Under the pieces are notes generated by a model. It did not search any database. It was not told the DNA's origin and worked only from the letters and a program-made list of their open reading frames with translations. Positions 1 to 5,500 of a stretch of 7,127 nt of DNA are shown one piece after another. A program made the translations under genes and the position numbers. Within the stretch, counting starts at the first letter, position 1. Each line of letters begins with the position of its first letter. The stretch is from Pseudomonadota bacterium (GTDB lineage Bacteria > Pseudomonadota > Alphaproteobacteria > Sphingomonadales > Sphingomonadaceae), in NCBI GenBank assembly GCA_023422695.1, contig JAFAGN010000247.1, forward strand, positions 1-7,127, in the 5' to 3' direction.

Positions 1-506
1 GCCTCGGCCTGCGGCGCTTCGGCTGCGGGCGCTTCGGCTGCCGGTTCCGCTGCGGCGGGTGCCGGGGCGGGTTCGGCTGCCTTGGTCGCCGCCCGCTCGG
101 CGCGCTGCTTTTCTTCTTCGGCCGCGCGGGCGCGCGCGGCCTCTTCGCGGCGGCGATTTTCTTCGAGCGACGACATGCGCGCTTCTTCGGCTTCGCGCAG
201 CAGCTGCGCCTGCCGTTCCTGACGCGACATCAGGCTGTCATTCTCGCTCGCGCGCGGCGCGGCGGGTTTCGGTGCCGGGGCAGGCGCCGGGGTCGGCGCG
301 GGCGCCGGAGCGGCCTCGACCTCTTCGACCACGGGTTCGGGCGCGGGATCGCCGGGACGACCGAGCACGCGGCGACGCTTCACCTCGACGACCACCGTGT
401 TGCGGCGGCCATGGCTGAATTGCTGCTGCACCTGTCCGGCCTCGACCGTCCGCTTCAGCCCCAGGGGCTTGCGGGTCAGGGTCGGTTTGTCCTGTTCGTC
501 ACTCAT
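1..506 (-). CDS. infB: Translation initiation factor IF-2, N-terminal part (cut by window edge)
   Basis: IF-2 is the GTPase that brings initiator fMet-tRNA to the 30S subunit and promotes 50S joining. Only the first 168 codons are present; the GTPase core lies beyond the left edge. The protein starts MSDEQDKPTLTRKPLGLKR and continues with QFSHGRRNTVVVEVKRRR (residues 29-46), the signature of the IF-2-associated N-terminal region of alphaproteobacteria. Next comes an Ala/Pro-rich linker (about 55-87), a charged segment likely to be helical or coiled coil (about 90-140, many E, R, Q, A), then another Ala/Pro/Glu linker with EAPAA-type repeats. The ATG at 504-506 was chosen because it opens straight into the family motif; an AAGGA lies about 14 nt upstream. 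An ATG ten bases upstream is out of frame and stops at once. It lies 17 nt after the ylxR stop, so it is the distal gene of the rimP-nusA-ylxR operon. Identification is firm from motif and context. Confidence 0.95.
   Translation of the reverse strand, partial: MSDEQDKPTLTRKPLGLKRTVEAGQVQQQFSHGRRNTVVVEVKRRRVLGRPGDPAPEPVVEEVEAAPAPAPTPAPAPAPKPAAPRASENDSLMSRQERQAQLLREAEEARMSSLEENRRREEAARARAAEEEKQRAERAATKAAEPAPAPAAAEPAAEAPAAEAPQAE
5..65 (-). repeat. Low-complexity period-15 coding repeat in infB linker
   Basis: The 14-mer ggcgcttcggctgc occurs at 13-26 and again at 28-41, a period of 15 bases. On the minus strand it encodes tandem Ala-Ala-Glu-Ala-Pro units. Such linkers are expected in the disordered N-terminal part of IF-2 and vary in length between strains by slippage. 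It is part of the gene, not a separate element. Confidence 0.7.
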
Positions 507-523
507 CGAAACTCATCATTCCT

Positions 524-1294
524 TCAAAACGCGTCCGAAGCGGCGGAGCCTGTCGGCGCCGCCCCAATTTTGTCCTCGCCAGCAAGCGGCGCGGCATGCG
601 GGTCGGAATCGCGGTTGGCCGCGTCCCTACTCCATCCTGTGAAAAACTGCCAGCGGCTCAAATGCGCCAGCACCCGCGCTGCGGCGCGGGCGTCGGTCAA
701 CGCCAGATGCACCGCATTTTCGCGCCCCAATGCCATAGATAGGGTGCCGCGGTCCACCGGCAAGACCAATCCCTCGCGCCCCGACCCCTCGGCATCCTCG
801 CCGACACGCCACGCCTGCGCCAGTTTCTTGCGCCCGTCCTCGCCCGCATCGCTGGCGTGGAGGAGCAGGCGCACCTGCCCCTTGCGCGCCGCGGTCTCGA
901 TCTTTTCATTGCCGCTGAGCAGCGTGCCCGACCGCGATTCCAGCCCCAGCCGGTCCAGCGTCGCGCGCGCCAGCTGCGCCTCGATCCGCGCGCCGAGGTC
1001 GTCGGGTATAGTGAATTGACTGTCGTGCAGCGCGCGCGCCAGCCCGCCCTTCAGCTTGCCCTTCGCCTGCGCCGCCTCCAGCGTCGCGCGGTCGACACCG
1101 ATCCACGCCCCGCGTCCCGGCGCCTTGCCGTGGACGTCGGGCGCGATGCTGCCATCGGGACCCAGTGCCAGACGCACGAGCTGCTCCGCCGGTGAAACCT
1201 CACCGGTGACTACGCAGCGCCGCTCGGGCACATGCTCCCCGCGCTTACCCGCGCGGCCGGTTTCGCTCAGACGGTCATTGCGCGGGGTCCGCAT
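524..1294 (-). CDS. YlxR (DUF448) RNA-binding protein with C-terminal L7Ae/L30e-like region
   Basis: This 256-residue protein sits between nusA and infB, the standard place of ylxR. Residues 22-92 form the YlxR domain: PERRCVVTGE at 23-32 is the hallmark motif, and GRGAWIG at 60-66 is the second conserved block. Stand-alone YlxR proteins are about 90-100 residues. Here a second region (about 125-218) containing GNEKIETAARKGQVRLLLHASDA resembles the L7Ae/L30e/YlxQ RNA-binding fold, followed by a polar tail (about 221-256) with no recognisable motif. The domain pair is a known layout in alphaproteobacteria; the fold of the second part is inferred from sequence pattern. Exact function is unknown, but YlxR homologues bind RNA and are linked to ribosome or RNase P function. 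The ATG start overlaps the end of nusA by 20 nt and has a strong GGGGAGG six bases upstream, inside the nusA coding sequence. This supports the start and suggests translational coupling. Confidence 0.9.
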   Translation of the reverse strand: MRTPRNDRLSETGRAGKRGEHVPERRCVVTGEVSPAEQLVRLALGPDGSIAPDVHGKAPGRGAWIGVDRATLEAAQAKGKLKGGLARALHDSQFTIPDDLGARIEAQLARATLDRLGLESRSGTLLSGNEKIETAARKGQVRLLLHASDAGEDGRKKLAQAWRVGEDAEGSGREGLVLPVDRGTLSMALGRENAVHLALTDARAAARVLAHLSRWQFFTGWSRDAANRDSDPHAAPLAGEDKIGAAPTGSAASDAF

Positions 1295-2900
1295 CGGCGG
1301 CCTCCCCGGCTTGCGGCGCGGTTTCCGCCGGTTCGTCTTCGAACCAGTGCGCGCGCGCCGCCATGATGATCTCGTTGCCCTGTTCTTCGCTCAGGCCATA
1401 TTCGCCCAGCACGCCGCCCTTGTCTTCGGCGCGGTCGCTGCGCGGCGGGCCGCGGCGGTTGTCGGTGCGCTTCTTGGCGATCAGCTCGTCGGTGGCGAGG
1501 TCGGCCAGATCGTCGAGCGTCTTGATCCCCGCCTTGCCCAGCACGACCAGCATCGCTTCGGTCAGGTGCGGGATCGCGGCCAGATCGTCCTCGACGCCCA
1601 GTTCGCGGCGTTCGGCGCGCGAGGCTTCCTCGCGGCGTTCCAGACCTTCGAGCGCGCGGCTCTGCAGTTCCTGCGCCAGCTCATCGTCGAACCCTTCGAT
1701 GCTCGCCAGTTCGTCGATGCCGACATAGGCGACTTCTTCCAGTTCGCTGAACCCTTCGGCGACCAGCAGCTGCGCCAGCGTTTCGTCGACGTCCAGCTCT
1801 TCCTGGAACATCGTCGACCGCTCGACGAATTCGCGCTGACGCTTCTCGCTCGCGTCGGCCTCGGTCATGATGTCGATCTGGCTGCCGGTCAGCTGGCTGG
1901 CCAGACGGACATTCTGGCCGCGGCGACCGATCGCCAGCGACAACTGATCGTCAGGAACGACGACTTCAATGCGGCTGTCATCTTCGTCGATGACGACGCG
2001 CTGGACCGTCGCGGGCTGCAGCGCGTTGACGACGAAGGTCGCGGTGTCTTCGGACCAGGGGATGATGTCGATCTTTTCGCCCTGCATTTCCTGCACCACC
2101 GCCTGCACGCGGCTGCCCTTCATGCCGACGCACGCGCCGACGGGATCGATCGACCCGTCATAGCTGATGACGCCGATCTTGGCGCGCGAACCCGGGTCGC
2201 GGGCGGCGGCCTTGATCTCGATGATCCCGTCGTAGATTTCGGGGACTTCCTGCGCGAACAGCTTCTTCATGAAGTCGGGGTGCGCGCGGCTCAGGAAAAT
2301 CTGCGGCCCGCGCGTTTCGCTGCGCACCGACAGGATCAGCGCGCGGACGCGGTCGCCGACGCGCATCAATTCGCGCGGGATCTGCTGGTCGCGGCGGATC
2401 ACACCTTCGGCGCGGCCTAGGTTGACGACGATGTGGCCGAATTCGACCGATTTGACGACGCCGGTGATCAGCTCGCCGGCGCGATCCTTGAATTCCTCGA
2501 ACTGGCGCGCGCGGTCGGCTTCGCGGACCTTCTGGAAAATGACCTGCTTCGCCGACTGCGCGTCGATGCGGCCAAGATCCACGGCGGGCAGCGGGTCGAC
2601 GATGAAGTCGCCGATCTTGGCGTCCTTCTGCAACTTCTGGCCCGCGGCCAGATCGACCTGCTTGAAATAATCCTCCACCGTCTCGACCACCTCGACGACG
2701 CGCCACAGGCGCAGGTCGCCGGTCTGCGGATCGAGCTTGGCGCGAATGTCGTTCTCGGCGCCATAGCGGGCGCGCGCGGCGCGCTGGATCGCTTCCTCGA
2801 TCGCCTCGATGACGATGCCCTTGTCGATCATCTTCTCGCTGGCGACGCTGTTGGCAATCGCGAGCAGCTCGGCCTTGTTGGCGGAAATGGCAGTGGCCAT
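1275..2900 (-). CDS. nusA: Transcription termination/antitermination factor NusA
   Basis: NusA binds RNA polymerase and nascent RNA and controls pausing, intrinsic and Rho-dependent termination, and rRNA antitermination. The 541 residues match the full-length family. Domains in order: an N-terminal RNA-polymerase-binding domain (about 1-130); an S1 domain (about 138-203, GELITGVVKSVEFGHIVVNLG); KH1 (about 235-300, with VGMKGSR at 258-264); KH2 (about 305-347, LAIGRRGQNVRLASQLTG at 322-339); and a C-terminal part with two helix-hairpin-helix-like acidic repeats (about 375-420, GFSELEEVAYVGIDELASI; and 440-475, IPHLTEAMLVVLGKAGI). It ends in a short acidic Ala-rich tail. Both KH GxxG loops look intact. 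The start ATG at 2898-2900 shares its A with the rimP stop in TGATG, so re-initiation after rimP is likely. Its 3' end overlaps ylxR by 20 nt. Confidence 0.98.
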   Translation of the reverse strand: MATAISANKAELLAIANSVASEKMIDKGIVIEAIEEAIQRAARARYGAENDIRAKLDPQTGDLRLWRVVEVVETVEDYFKQVDLAAGQKLQKDAKIGDFIVDPLPAVDLGRIDAQSAKQVIFQKVREADRARQFEEFKDRAGELITGVVKSVEFGHIVVNLGRAEGVIRRDQQIPRELMRVGDRVRALILSVRSETRGPQIFLSRAHPDFMKKLFAQEVPEIYDGIIEIKAAARDPGSRAKIGVISYDGSIDPVGACVGMKGSRVQAVVQEMQGEKIDIIPWSEDTATFVVNALQPATVQRVVIDEDDSRIEVVVPDDQLSLAIGRRGQNVRLASQLTGSQIDIMTEADASEKRQREFVERSTMFQEELDVDETLAQLLVAEGFSELEEVAYVGIDELASIEGFDDELAQELQSRALEGLERREEASRAERRELGVEDDLAAIPHLTEAMLVVLGKAGIKTLDDLADLATDELIAKKRTDNRRGPPRSDRAEDKGGVLGEYGLSEEQGNEIIMAARAHWFEDEPAETAPQAGEAADADPAQ

Positions 2901-3445
2901 CAGTCCTGTCCTTCTTCTTCCAGATCGTCGGCGCCTTCGGTGGAAAGCGGGACGGTTGCAGCAATCAGTTTGTCGGTGAGCACCAGCTTGGCCGTGTCGA
3001 TCGCATCGAACGGCAGCTTGTGCTCCACCTCTTCCTTGTCCAAAATCGAAACGACATCGCCGTCGATCCCGACCAAGAGGCCGTTGAAGCGCTGGCGACC
3101 GTTCAGCTTTTCCTTCAGCGACACCTTCGCCTCATGCCCCGCCCAGTCGGCGAAGTCGGCCGGGCGCGTCAGCGGGCGGTCGATGCCGGGCGACGACACT
3201 TCCAGCCGATAGGCGACGTCGATCGGATCCTTGCCCGCTTCCTCCAGCGCATCGAGCCGGTCCGAAATGCGGCGCGACAGGTCGGCGCAATCGTCGATGT
3301 TCAGCTGGCGCGTGTCGGGCCGCTCGGCCATCACCTGCAAGGTCGGATCGCTCTCGCCGCCAAAAAAGGCGACGCGCACCAGCGCCAGCCCCATCGCTTC
3401 GGCTTCGGGCGCGATGATCGCGGTCAGGGCATCAAGATCGGCCAA
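2900..3445 (-). CDS. rimP: Ribosome maturation factor RimP, TTG start
   Basis: RimP is a cytoplasmic factor needed for late assembly of the 30S ribosomal subunit. The 181-residue protein carries the family hallmark YRLEVSSPGIDRPL (79-92). It has an N-terminal alpha/beta domain (about 1-92, IAPEAEAMGLALVRV at 10-25) and a C-terminal SH3-like barrel (about 95-160). An acidic tail, DDLEEEGQD, closes it. The start is TTG at 3443-3445: an in-frame TGA lies only four codons upstream, no in-frame ATG or GTG intervenes, and the next Met (residue 18) would delete a conserved part of the first domain. The ribosome-binding site is weak: GAAAGAG about four bases before the start. It is the first gene of the operon; its stop overlaps the nusA start by one base. 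Weak SD plus TTG suggests modest translation for the first cistron, which is inference. Confidence 0.96.
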   Translation of the reverse strand: MADLDALTAIIAPEAEAMGLALVRVAFFGGESDPTLQVMAERPDTRQLNIDDCADLSRRISDRLDALEEAGKDPIDVAYRLEVSSPGIDRPLTRPADFADWAGHEAKVSLKEKLNGRQRFNGLLVGIDGDVVSILDKEEVEHKLPFDAIDTAKLVLTDKLIAATVPLSTEGADDLEEEGQD

Positions 3446-3483
3446 ATCACTCTTTCAAAACGGATGACCGGCAAGCATGTGGG

Positions 3484-3508
3484 TACAGCCGCCGCGGCCC
3501 GCGGCCCC
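3484..3508 (-). other. GC-rich self-complementary stretch in the rimP leader
   Basis: The stretch around 3488-3507 (gccgccgcggcccgcggccc) is almost fully self-complementary and lies inside the predicted 5' leader of the operon, about 40-60 nt ahead of the rimP start. It could fold into a stable hairpin in the mRNA. There is no U-run after it, so an attenuator is not evident. The structural role is unproven. Confidence 0.35.
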
Positions 3509-3546
3509 GACGTCCCAACTGGCTAACCATGTCAAGAAGTGCGCTG

Positions 3547-3575
3547 CATATAGGCTGCAGCGGGTGAGTCGGCAA
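3547..3575 (-). promoter_or_regulatory. Candidate promoter of the rimP-nusA-ylxR-infB operon
   Basis: Read on the minus strand, TTGCCG (3575-3570) is followed after exactly 17 bases by TATATG (3552-3547). This is a good match to a housekeeping sigma-70-type promoter and lies about 100 nt before the rimP TTG. The implied start of transcription near 3540 gives a leader of about 95 nt. A 6-bp dyad, gctgca-N7-tgcagc (3543-3561), overlaps the -10 element. There is no tRNA-fMet gene in front of rimP, unlike the E. coli layout. Promoter assignment is by consensus match only. Confidence 0.55.
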
Positions 3576-3604
3576 GGGGGAATGCGCGTTCGGACCGCAC
3601 GGCC

Positions 3605-3642
3605 GGGCTAGAGACTGTCCTGTTCAGATTGAACCGTAGCCC
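3605..3642. terminator. Nested inverted repeat between rimP promoter and upstream gene
   Basis: GGGCTA (3605-3610) pairs with TAGCCC (3637-3642). Inside it, GTTCA (3622-3626) pairs with TGAAC (3630-3634) around a GAT loop, leaving an asymmetric internal bulge of 11 and 2 bases. It lies 18 nt past the stop of the minus-strand gene at 3661-4191 and just upstream of the operon promoter, the right place for a terminator separating the two units. There is no U-tract, so a terminator function is only a candidate. Confidence 0.35.
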
Positions 3643-3660
3643 TGAGCCATTCCGCCTACC

Positions 3661-4191
3661 CTAGACCGAACGCCGCGCCCGGCGCCGGATGAACAGCGCG
3701 ACCAATATGCCGAGCAAGCTGATCAGAAAGGCCGTCGACTTGATCGGCTGCGCCGCCGCGGCAATCTCAGCCAGCTGGTCGTCGCCGGCAAAGCGCAGCG
3801 CCTGAATGAACTGGCAGATCGTCTCGATATAGTCGGCGACGCACACCGCAATGGCCGCCGCCATGATCATCCAGCCCAGCCGCCGCAGCACGGGCTGCGG
3901 CGCGGCGCGAAACATCTGCCCGCCGCAATAGGCGCCGAACGAATAGACCCCGATATAGATCAGGTCCAACGCGATCGCCCACCGCGCGATGTCCATCACC
4001 CCCGCCGCCCGCCACGCCGCCTGGATGGCGTCGATGCGCAGCGCGCTGCCCGCGGATTGATGATCGCGGATTCCCCATGGCGACACATCGTTCACGAACA
4101 GCGGGTTCATCGCGATCATCGCCGCCAGAATGAGCAGGCCGCCCAGCCAGAAGCGCCAGAAATTTCGTTCGATCCTGCTGCTGCCCGTCAT
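3661..4191 (-). CDS. Four-helix integral membrane protein of unknown function
   Basis: I do not recognise this 176-residue protein. Four hydrophobic segments are visible: about 15-33 (FWLGGLLILAAMIAM), 67-89 (IARWAIALDLIYIGVYSFGAY), 105-128 (LGWMIMAAAIAVCVADYIETICQF) and 150-169 (IKSTAFLISLLGILVALFI). The C-terminus, RRRARRSV, is strongly basic and likely cytoplasmic. Acidic residues sit inside or at the edge of helices (D76, D120, E123), giving a D-x-x-E pattern in the third helix that resembles other small uncharacterised membrane proteins. The start ATG at 4189-4191 was chosen over a more upstream ATG (4332) because GGAAGGAGGG lies five bases before it and because the extra 47 residues are Arg-rich and look non-coding. 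It stands alone upstream of the rimP promoter and diverges from csp. It is likely an inner-membrane protein; no function is inferred. Confidence 0.8.
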   Translation of the reverse strand: MTGSSRIERNFWRFWLGGLLILAAMIAMNPLFVNDVSPWGIRDHQSAGSALRIDAIQAAWRAAGVMDIARWAIALDLIYIGVYSFGAYCGGQMFRAAPQPVLRRLGWMIMAAAIAVCVADYIETICQFIQALRFAGDDQLAEIAAAAQPIKSTAFLISLLGILVALFIRRRARRSV

Positions 4192-4240
4192 GCCGCCCTC
4201 CTTCCGCGCCGCGATGGCACGCCCCACGTCCAAGGCCCGC

Positions 4241-4260
4241 CGGCCCATCCGGTTGGGCCG
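4241..4260. repeat. Perfect 7-bp inverted repeat upstream of the membrane-protein gene
   Basis: Cggccca (4241-4247) and tgggccg (4254-4260) are perfect complements around the loop tccggt. The element is 50 nt ahead of the minus-strand ATG at 4191, so it could be a leader hairpin or an operator. It may also be chance in GC-rich DNA. Confidence 0.4.
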
Positions 4261-4368
4261 ACCTATAGCGTCATGGCGCCCCATGCAGCGTATGAAAAGT
4301 AACCGGTACAAATGTCCTGCGCACCGCCCCATCGACGGGTTGGCGCCCCTTGCCGATTCCGGATCATC

Positions 4369-4386
4369 GCCGCGCCCCGGCGCGGC
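4369..4386. repeat. GC-rich 8-bp inverted repeat upstream of csp
   Basis: Gccgcgcc (4369-4376) is complementary to ggcgcggc (4379-4386) with almost no loop, so a 7-bp stem with a four-base loop is more realistic. It lies just outside the AT-rich zone preceding csp. It has no U-tract and no gene ends here, so a terminator role is unlikely. Its meaning is unknown. Confidence 0.35.
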
Positions 4387-4412
4387 CGCGACCGGACGAA
4401 CGACGCAAAATC

Positions 4413-4418
4413 TTGACT
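4413..4418 (+). promoter_or_regulatory. Possible -35 element (TTGACT) of the csp promoter
   Basis: TTGACT opens the AT-rich stretch before csp and is about 150 nt from the start codon, which would give the long 5' leader typical of cold-shock genes. The matching -10 is not convincing: 17 bases downstream the sequence is CAGCTT. Low confidence. Confidence 0.25.
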
Positions 4419-4516
4419 TTTCGCCAAATTTGCCACAGCTTCACGCCGCTAACGTCGCCTGCGACGGAAATTTGAAGCCTATGGCTGATACTTCCCTTCA
4501 CGCGCTACCAGCTCCT

Positions 4517-4532
4517 CCGGTGCTTTTACCGG
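4517..4532 (+). promoter_or_regulatory. Small hairpin in the csp 5' leader
   Basis: CCGGT (4517-4521) pairs with ACCGG (4528-4532) around GCTTTT. It lies 33 nt ahead of the csp ATG and about 20 nt before the ribosome-binding site. Leaders of cold-shock mRNAs often fold in a temperature-dependent way. Whether this short stem does so cannot be told from sequence alone. Confidence 0.3.
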
Positions 4533-4565
4533 TTGATTCCCTGTTTTCGTGAAAGGAAACACCCC

Positions 4566-4772
4566 ATGCCCATCGGCACCGTAAAATTCTTCAACACCGA
4601 CAAAGGCTATGGCTTCATCGCCAATGAAGACGGCTCGGGCGACAGCTTCGTCCACATCACCGCCGTCGAACGCGCCGGCATGTCGACGCTGAACAAGGAC
4701 CAGCGCGTTTCGTACGAACTGGAAACCGACCAGCGCGGCAAGACCGCCGCGGTCAATATTCAGCAGGCCTGA
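4566..4772 (+). CDS. CspA-family cold-shock protein
   Basis: This is a 68-residue single cold-shock domain protein, the standard size for bacterial Csp. Such proteins bind single-stranded RNA and act as RNA chaperones in the cytoplasm, melting structures that block translation or transcription. MPIGTVKFFNTDKGYGFIA contains the first strand and RNP1 (K13-G14-Y15-G16-F17-I18); DSFVHIT (26-32) is RNP2 with the conserved F28 and H30. The VKFFN variant of the more usual VKWFN is common in alphaproteobacteria. The ATG at 4566 is preceded by AAAGGAAAC with AGGA eight bases upstream. An in-frame extension back to 4533 adds an unlike, Arg-rich leader and is rejected. It is a single-gene unit, followed by two strong hairpins and converging on the next gene. 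Which paralogue it is cannot be decided, so no symbol is given. Confidence 0.95.
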   Translation: MPIGTVKFFNTDKGYGFIANEDGSGDSFVHITAVERAGMSTLNKDQRVSYELETDQRGKTAAVNIQQA

Positions 4773-4779
4773 TAATGTC

Positions 4780-4810
4780 CCGGTCCGGTGCCCTCGCGGC
4801 GCCGGACCGG
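4780..4810. terminator. Strong hairpin after csp (bidirectional terminator candidate)
   Basis: Bases 4780-4792 (ccggtccggtgcc) pair with 4798-4810 (ggcgccggaccgg), a 13-bp stem with one G-U pair and a five-base loop. It begins 8 nt after the csp stop. There is no U-tract, common for high-GC genomes. It lies between convergent genes and could serve both strands. Confidence 0.6.
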
Positions 4811-4812
4811 AC

Positions 4813-4840
4813 GATCCGGACGGCGCCGCCGTCCGCGATC
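4813..4840. terminator. Second hairpin, terminator candidate for the minus-strand gene
   Basis: Bases 4813-4824 (gatccggacggc) pair with 4828-4840 (gccgtccgcgatc) with a three-base loop and a single bulged C at 4836, giving 12 paired bases. It is 7 nt beyond the stop of the minus-strand gene at 4848-5354. Again no U-run. Confidence 0.5.
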
Positions 4841-4847
4841 CATAGCG

Positions 4848-5354
4848 TCAATCGCCCTTGTCGACGATGATATGCGGCCATTGCGCCGCCAGCCGATCCG
4901 CCCAGCGATCATAGGGCCACGGGATCACCTCTTCATCGAACCAGAACAGCCGCTCGCCTGCGCGGTCGTACAGATGCACGGCGTCGTCGCTGTCATCCTG
5001 GCGGATGATGCGCAACCGGCTGATCTGCGACGGATGGATGCGGCCTTCGTCGCCGCCGCTGCTGCCGATCCGACCCTTCCACCACACCAGATCGCCCGTC
5101 GCCGGGTCGATCAGGCTGCCGCGGTTCGGATTGGCGAGCATATTGAGCCCGGCGCCGAGCGCGATCAGCGCCCCGAACCCCTGCGCCAGCGGCACCAGCC
5201 AGGGCGCACATTCGCGGCCATCGGCGCTGCAATTGTTGGCGGGATCGACCACCATTCCCGTCCACAGAAACCCCAGCCCAACGACCAGCAGAATCCACAT
5301 CCGGACGTCGGTCCGCGCGCTGCGCCGATAGGATGGGATGCCGCCGCCGGTCAT
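4848..5354 (-). CDS. Two-helix membrane protein with soluble C-terminal domain, unknown function
   Basis: I do not recognise this 168-residue protein. It has a short basic N-terminus (SYRRSARTDVR), a first hydrophobic helix at about 19-36 (MWILLVVGLGFLWTGMVV), a loop with two cysteines (C42, C49) that may be periplasmic and disulfide-linked, and a second helix at about 52-73 (WLVPLAQGFGALIALGAGLNML). The remainder (about 75-168) is soluble and probably cytoplasmic: LIDPATGDLVWWKGRIG, then ISRLRIIRQDDSDDAVHLYDRAGERLFWFDE, a run of alternating strands ending in a helix (YDRWADRLAAQWP). This pattern resembles the bacterial PH-like domains attached to two-helix membrane proteins, but that is inference. 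The ATG at 5352-5354 was chosen because it leads directly into the protein-like part; an upstream ATG at 5465 would add 37 residues. The SD is weak (GGGG about 14 nt away), so the start is uncertain. It diverges from the SleB gene. Confidence 0.7.
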   Translation of the reverse strand: MTGGGIPSYRRSARTDVRMWILLVVGLGFLWTGMVVDPANNCSADGRECAPWLVPLAQGFGALIALGAGLNMLANPNRGSLIDPATGDLVWWKGRIGSSGGDEGRIHPSQISRLRIIRQDDSDDAVHLYDRAGERLFWFDEEVIPWPYDRWADRLAAQWPHIIVDKGD

Positions 5355-5500
5355 GGCGCGGTTGTACCCCCATGCCGTCAACAGGACGCTAACGCAGCGC
5401 GGCAACATACCGCGCACGCACTGCAACATTTTATTGGCGTTTGCGGGTATAAGGCGGGTCGACACCCGCTGGCGCGAATCGGCGCGGGCGCGGCGATGGA
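5355..5500. other. 146-nt divergent intergenic region before the SleB gene
   Basis: The region lies between the divergent membrane-protein and hydrolase genes and must hold both promoters. An AT-rich patch spans 5427-5452 (acattttattggcg... gtataa), with a plus-strand TATAAG at 5448-5453 as a possible -10, but no good -35 is found 16-18 bases before it. A 6-bp hairpin, gcgggt-cgac-acccgc, lies at 5454-5469, within what would be the start of the hydrolase transcript or an operator. No other feature is evident. Confidence 0.4.

Larger units (their letters stand above)
4192..4565. other. 374-nt divergent intergenic region between membrane-protein gene and csp
   Basis: This stretch separates two divergently transcribed genes and holds no convincing ORF. 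Near the minus-strand gene is a perfect 7-bp hairpin, cggccca-tccggt-tgggccg (4241-4260). A second GC-rich hairpin, gccgcgcc/ggcgcggc, lies at 4369-4386. From about 4400 to 4435 the sequence becomes clearly AT-richer, as expected for a promoter zone of csp, with a -35-like TTGACT at 4413-4418 but no good -10 at the standard distance. A small hairpin sits at 4517-4532 in the likely csp leader. No promoter for the minus-strand gene could be picked out with confidence. Confidence 0.6.

Noticed and set aside
397..1019. Plus-strand open frames opposite infB and ylxR (397-642 and 411-1019)
   Set aside because: They cross the infB/ylxR border on the opposite strand and show no domain, only Ser/Arg/Pro-rich shadow composition.
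1056..2420. A 454-codon plus-strand open frame opposite nusA and ylxR
   Set aside because: It is antisense to two firmly identified genes; its Asp/Ala/Arg/Phe-rich composition is what the complement of GC-rich coding sequence gives, with no motifs and no SD.
2433..3212. A 259-codon plus-strand open frame opposite nusA and rimP
   Set aside because: Antisense shadow of conserved genes; no recognisable protein features.
3530..3535. TTGACA on the minus strand as the -35 of the rimP promoter
   Set aside because: A perfect -35 hexamer, but 17 bases further the sequence is CGTCGG, not a -10; the TTGCCG-17-TATATG pair upstream fits better.
4192..4332. N-terminal extension of the four-helix membrane protein from an ATG at 4332
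   Set aside because: The added 47 residues are Arg-rich and unlike protein, and a strong SD directly precedes the ATG at 4191.
5355..5465. N-terminal extension of the two-helix membrane protein from an ATG at 5465
   Set aside because: No SD at the upstream start, and the extra 37 residues run deep into the divergent promoter region; not fully excluded.
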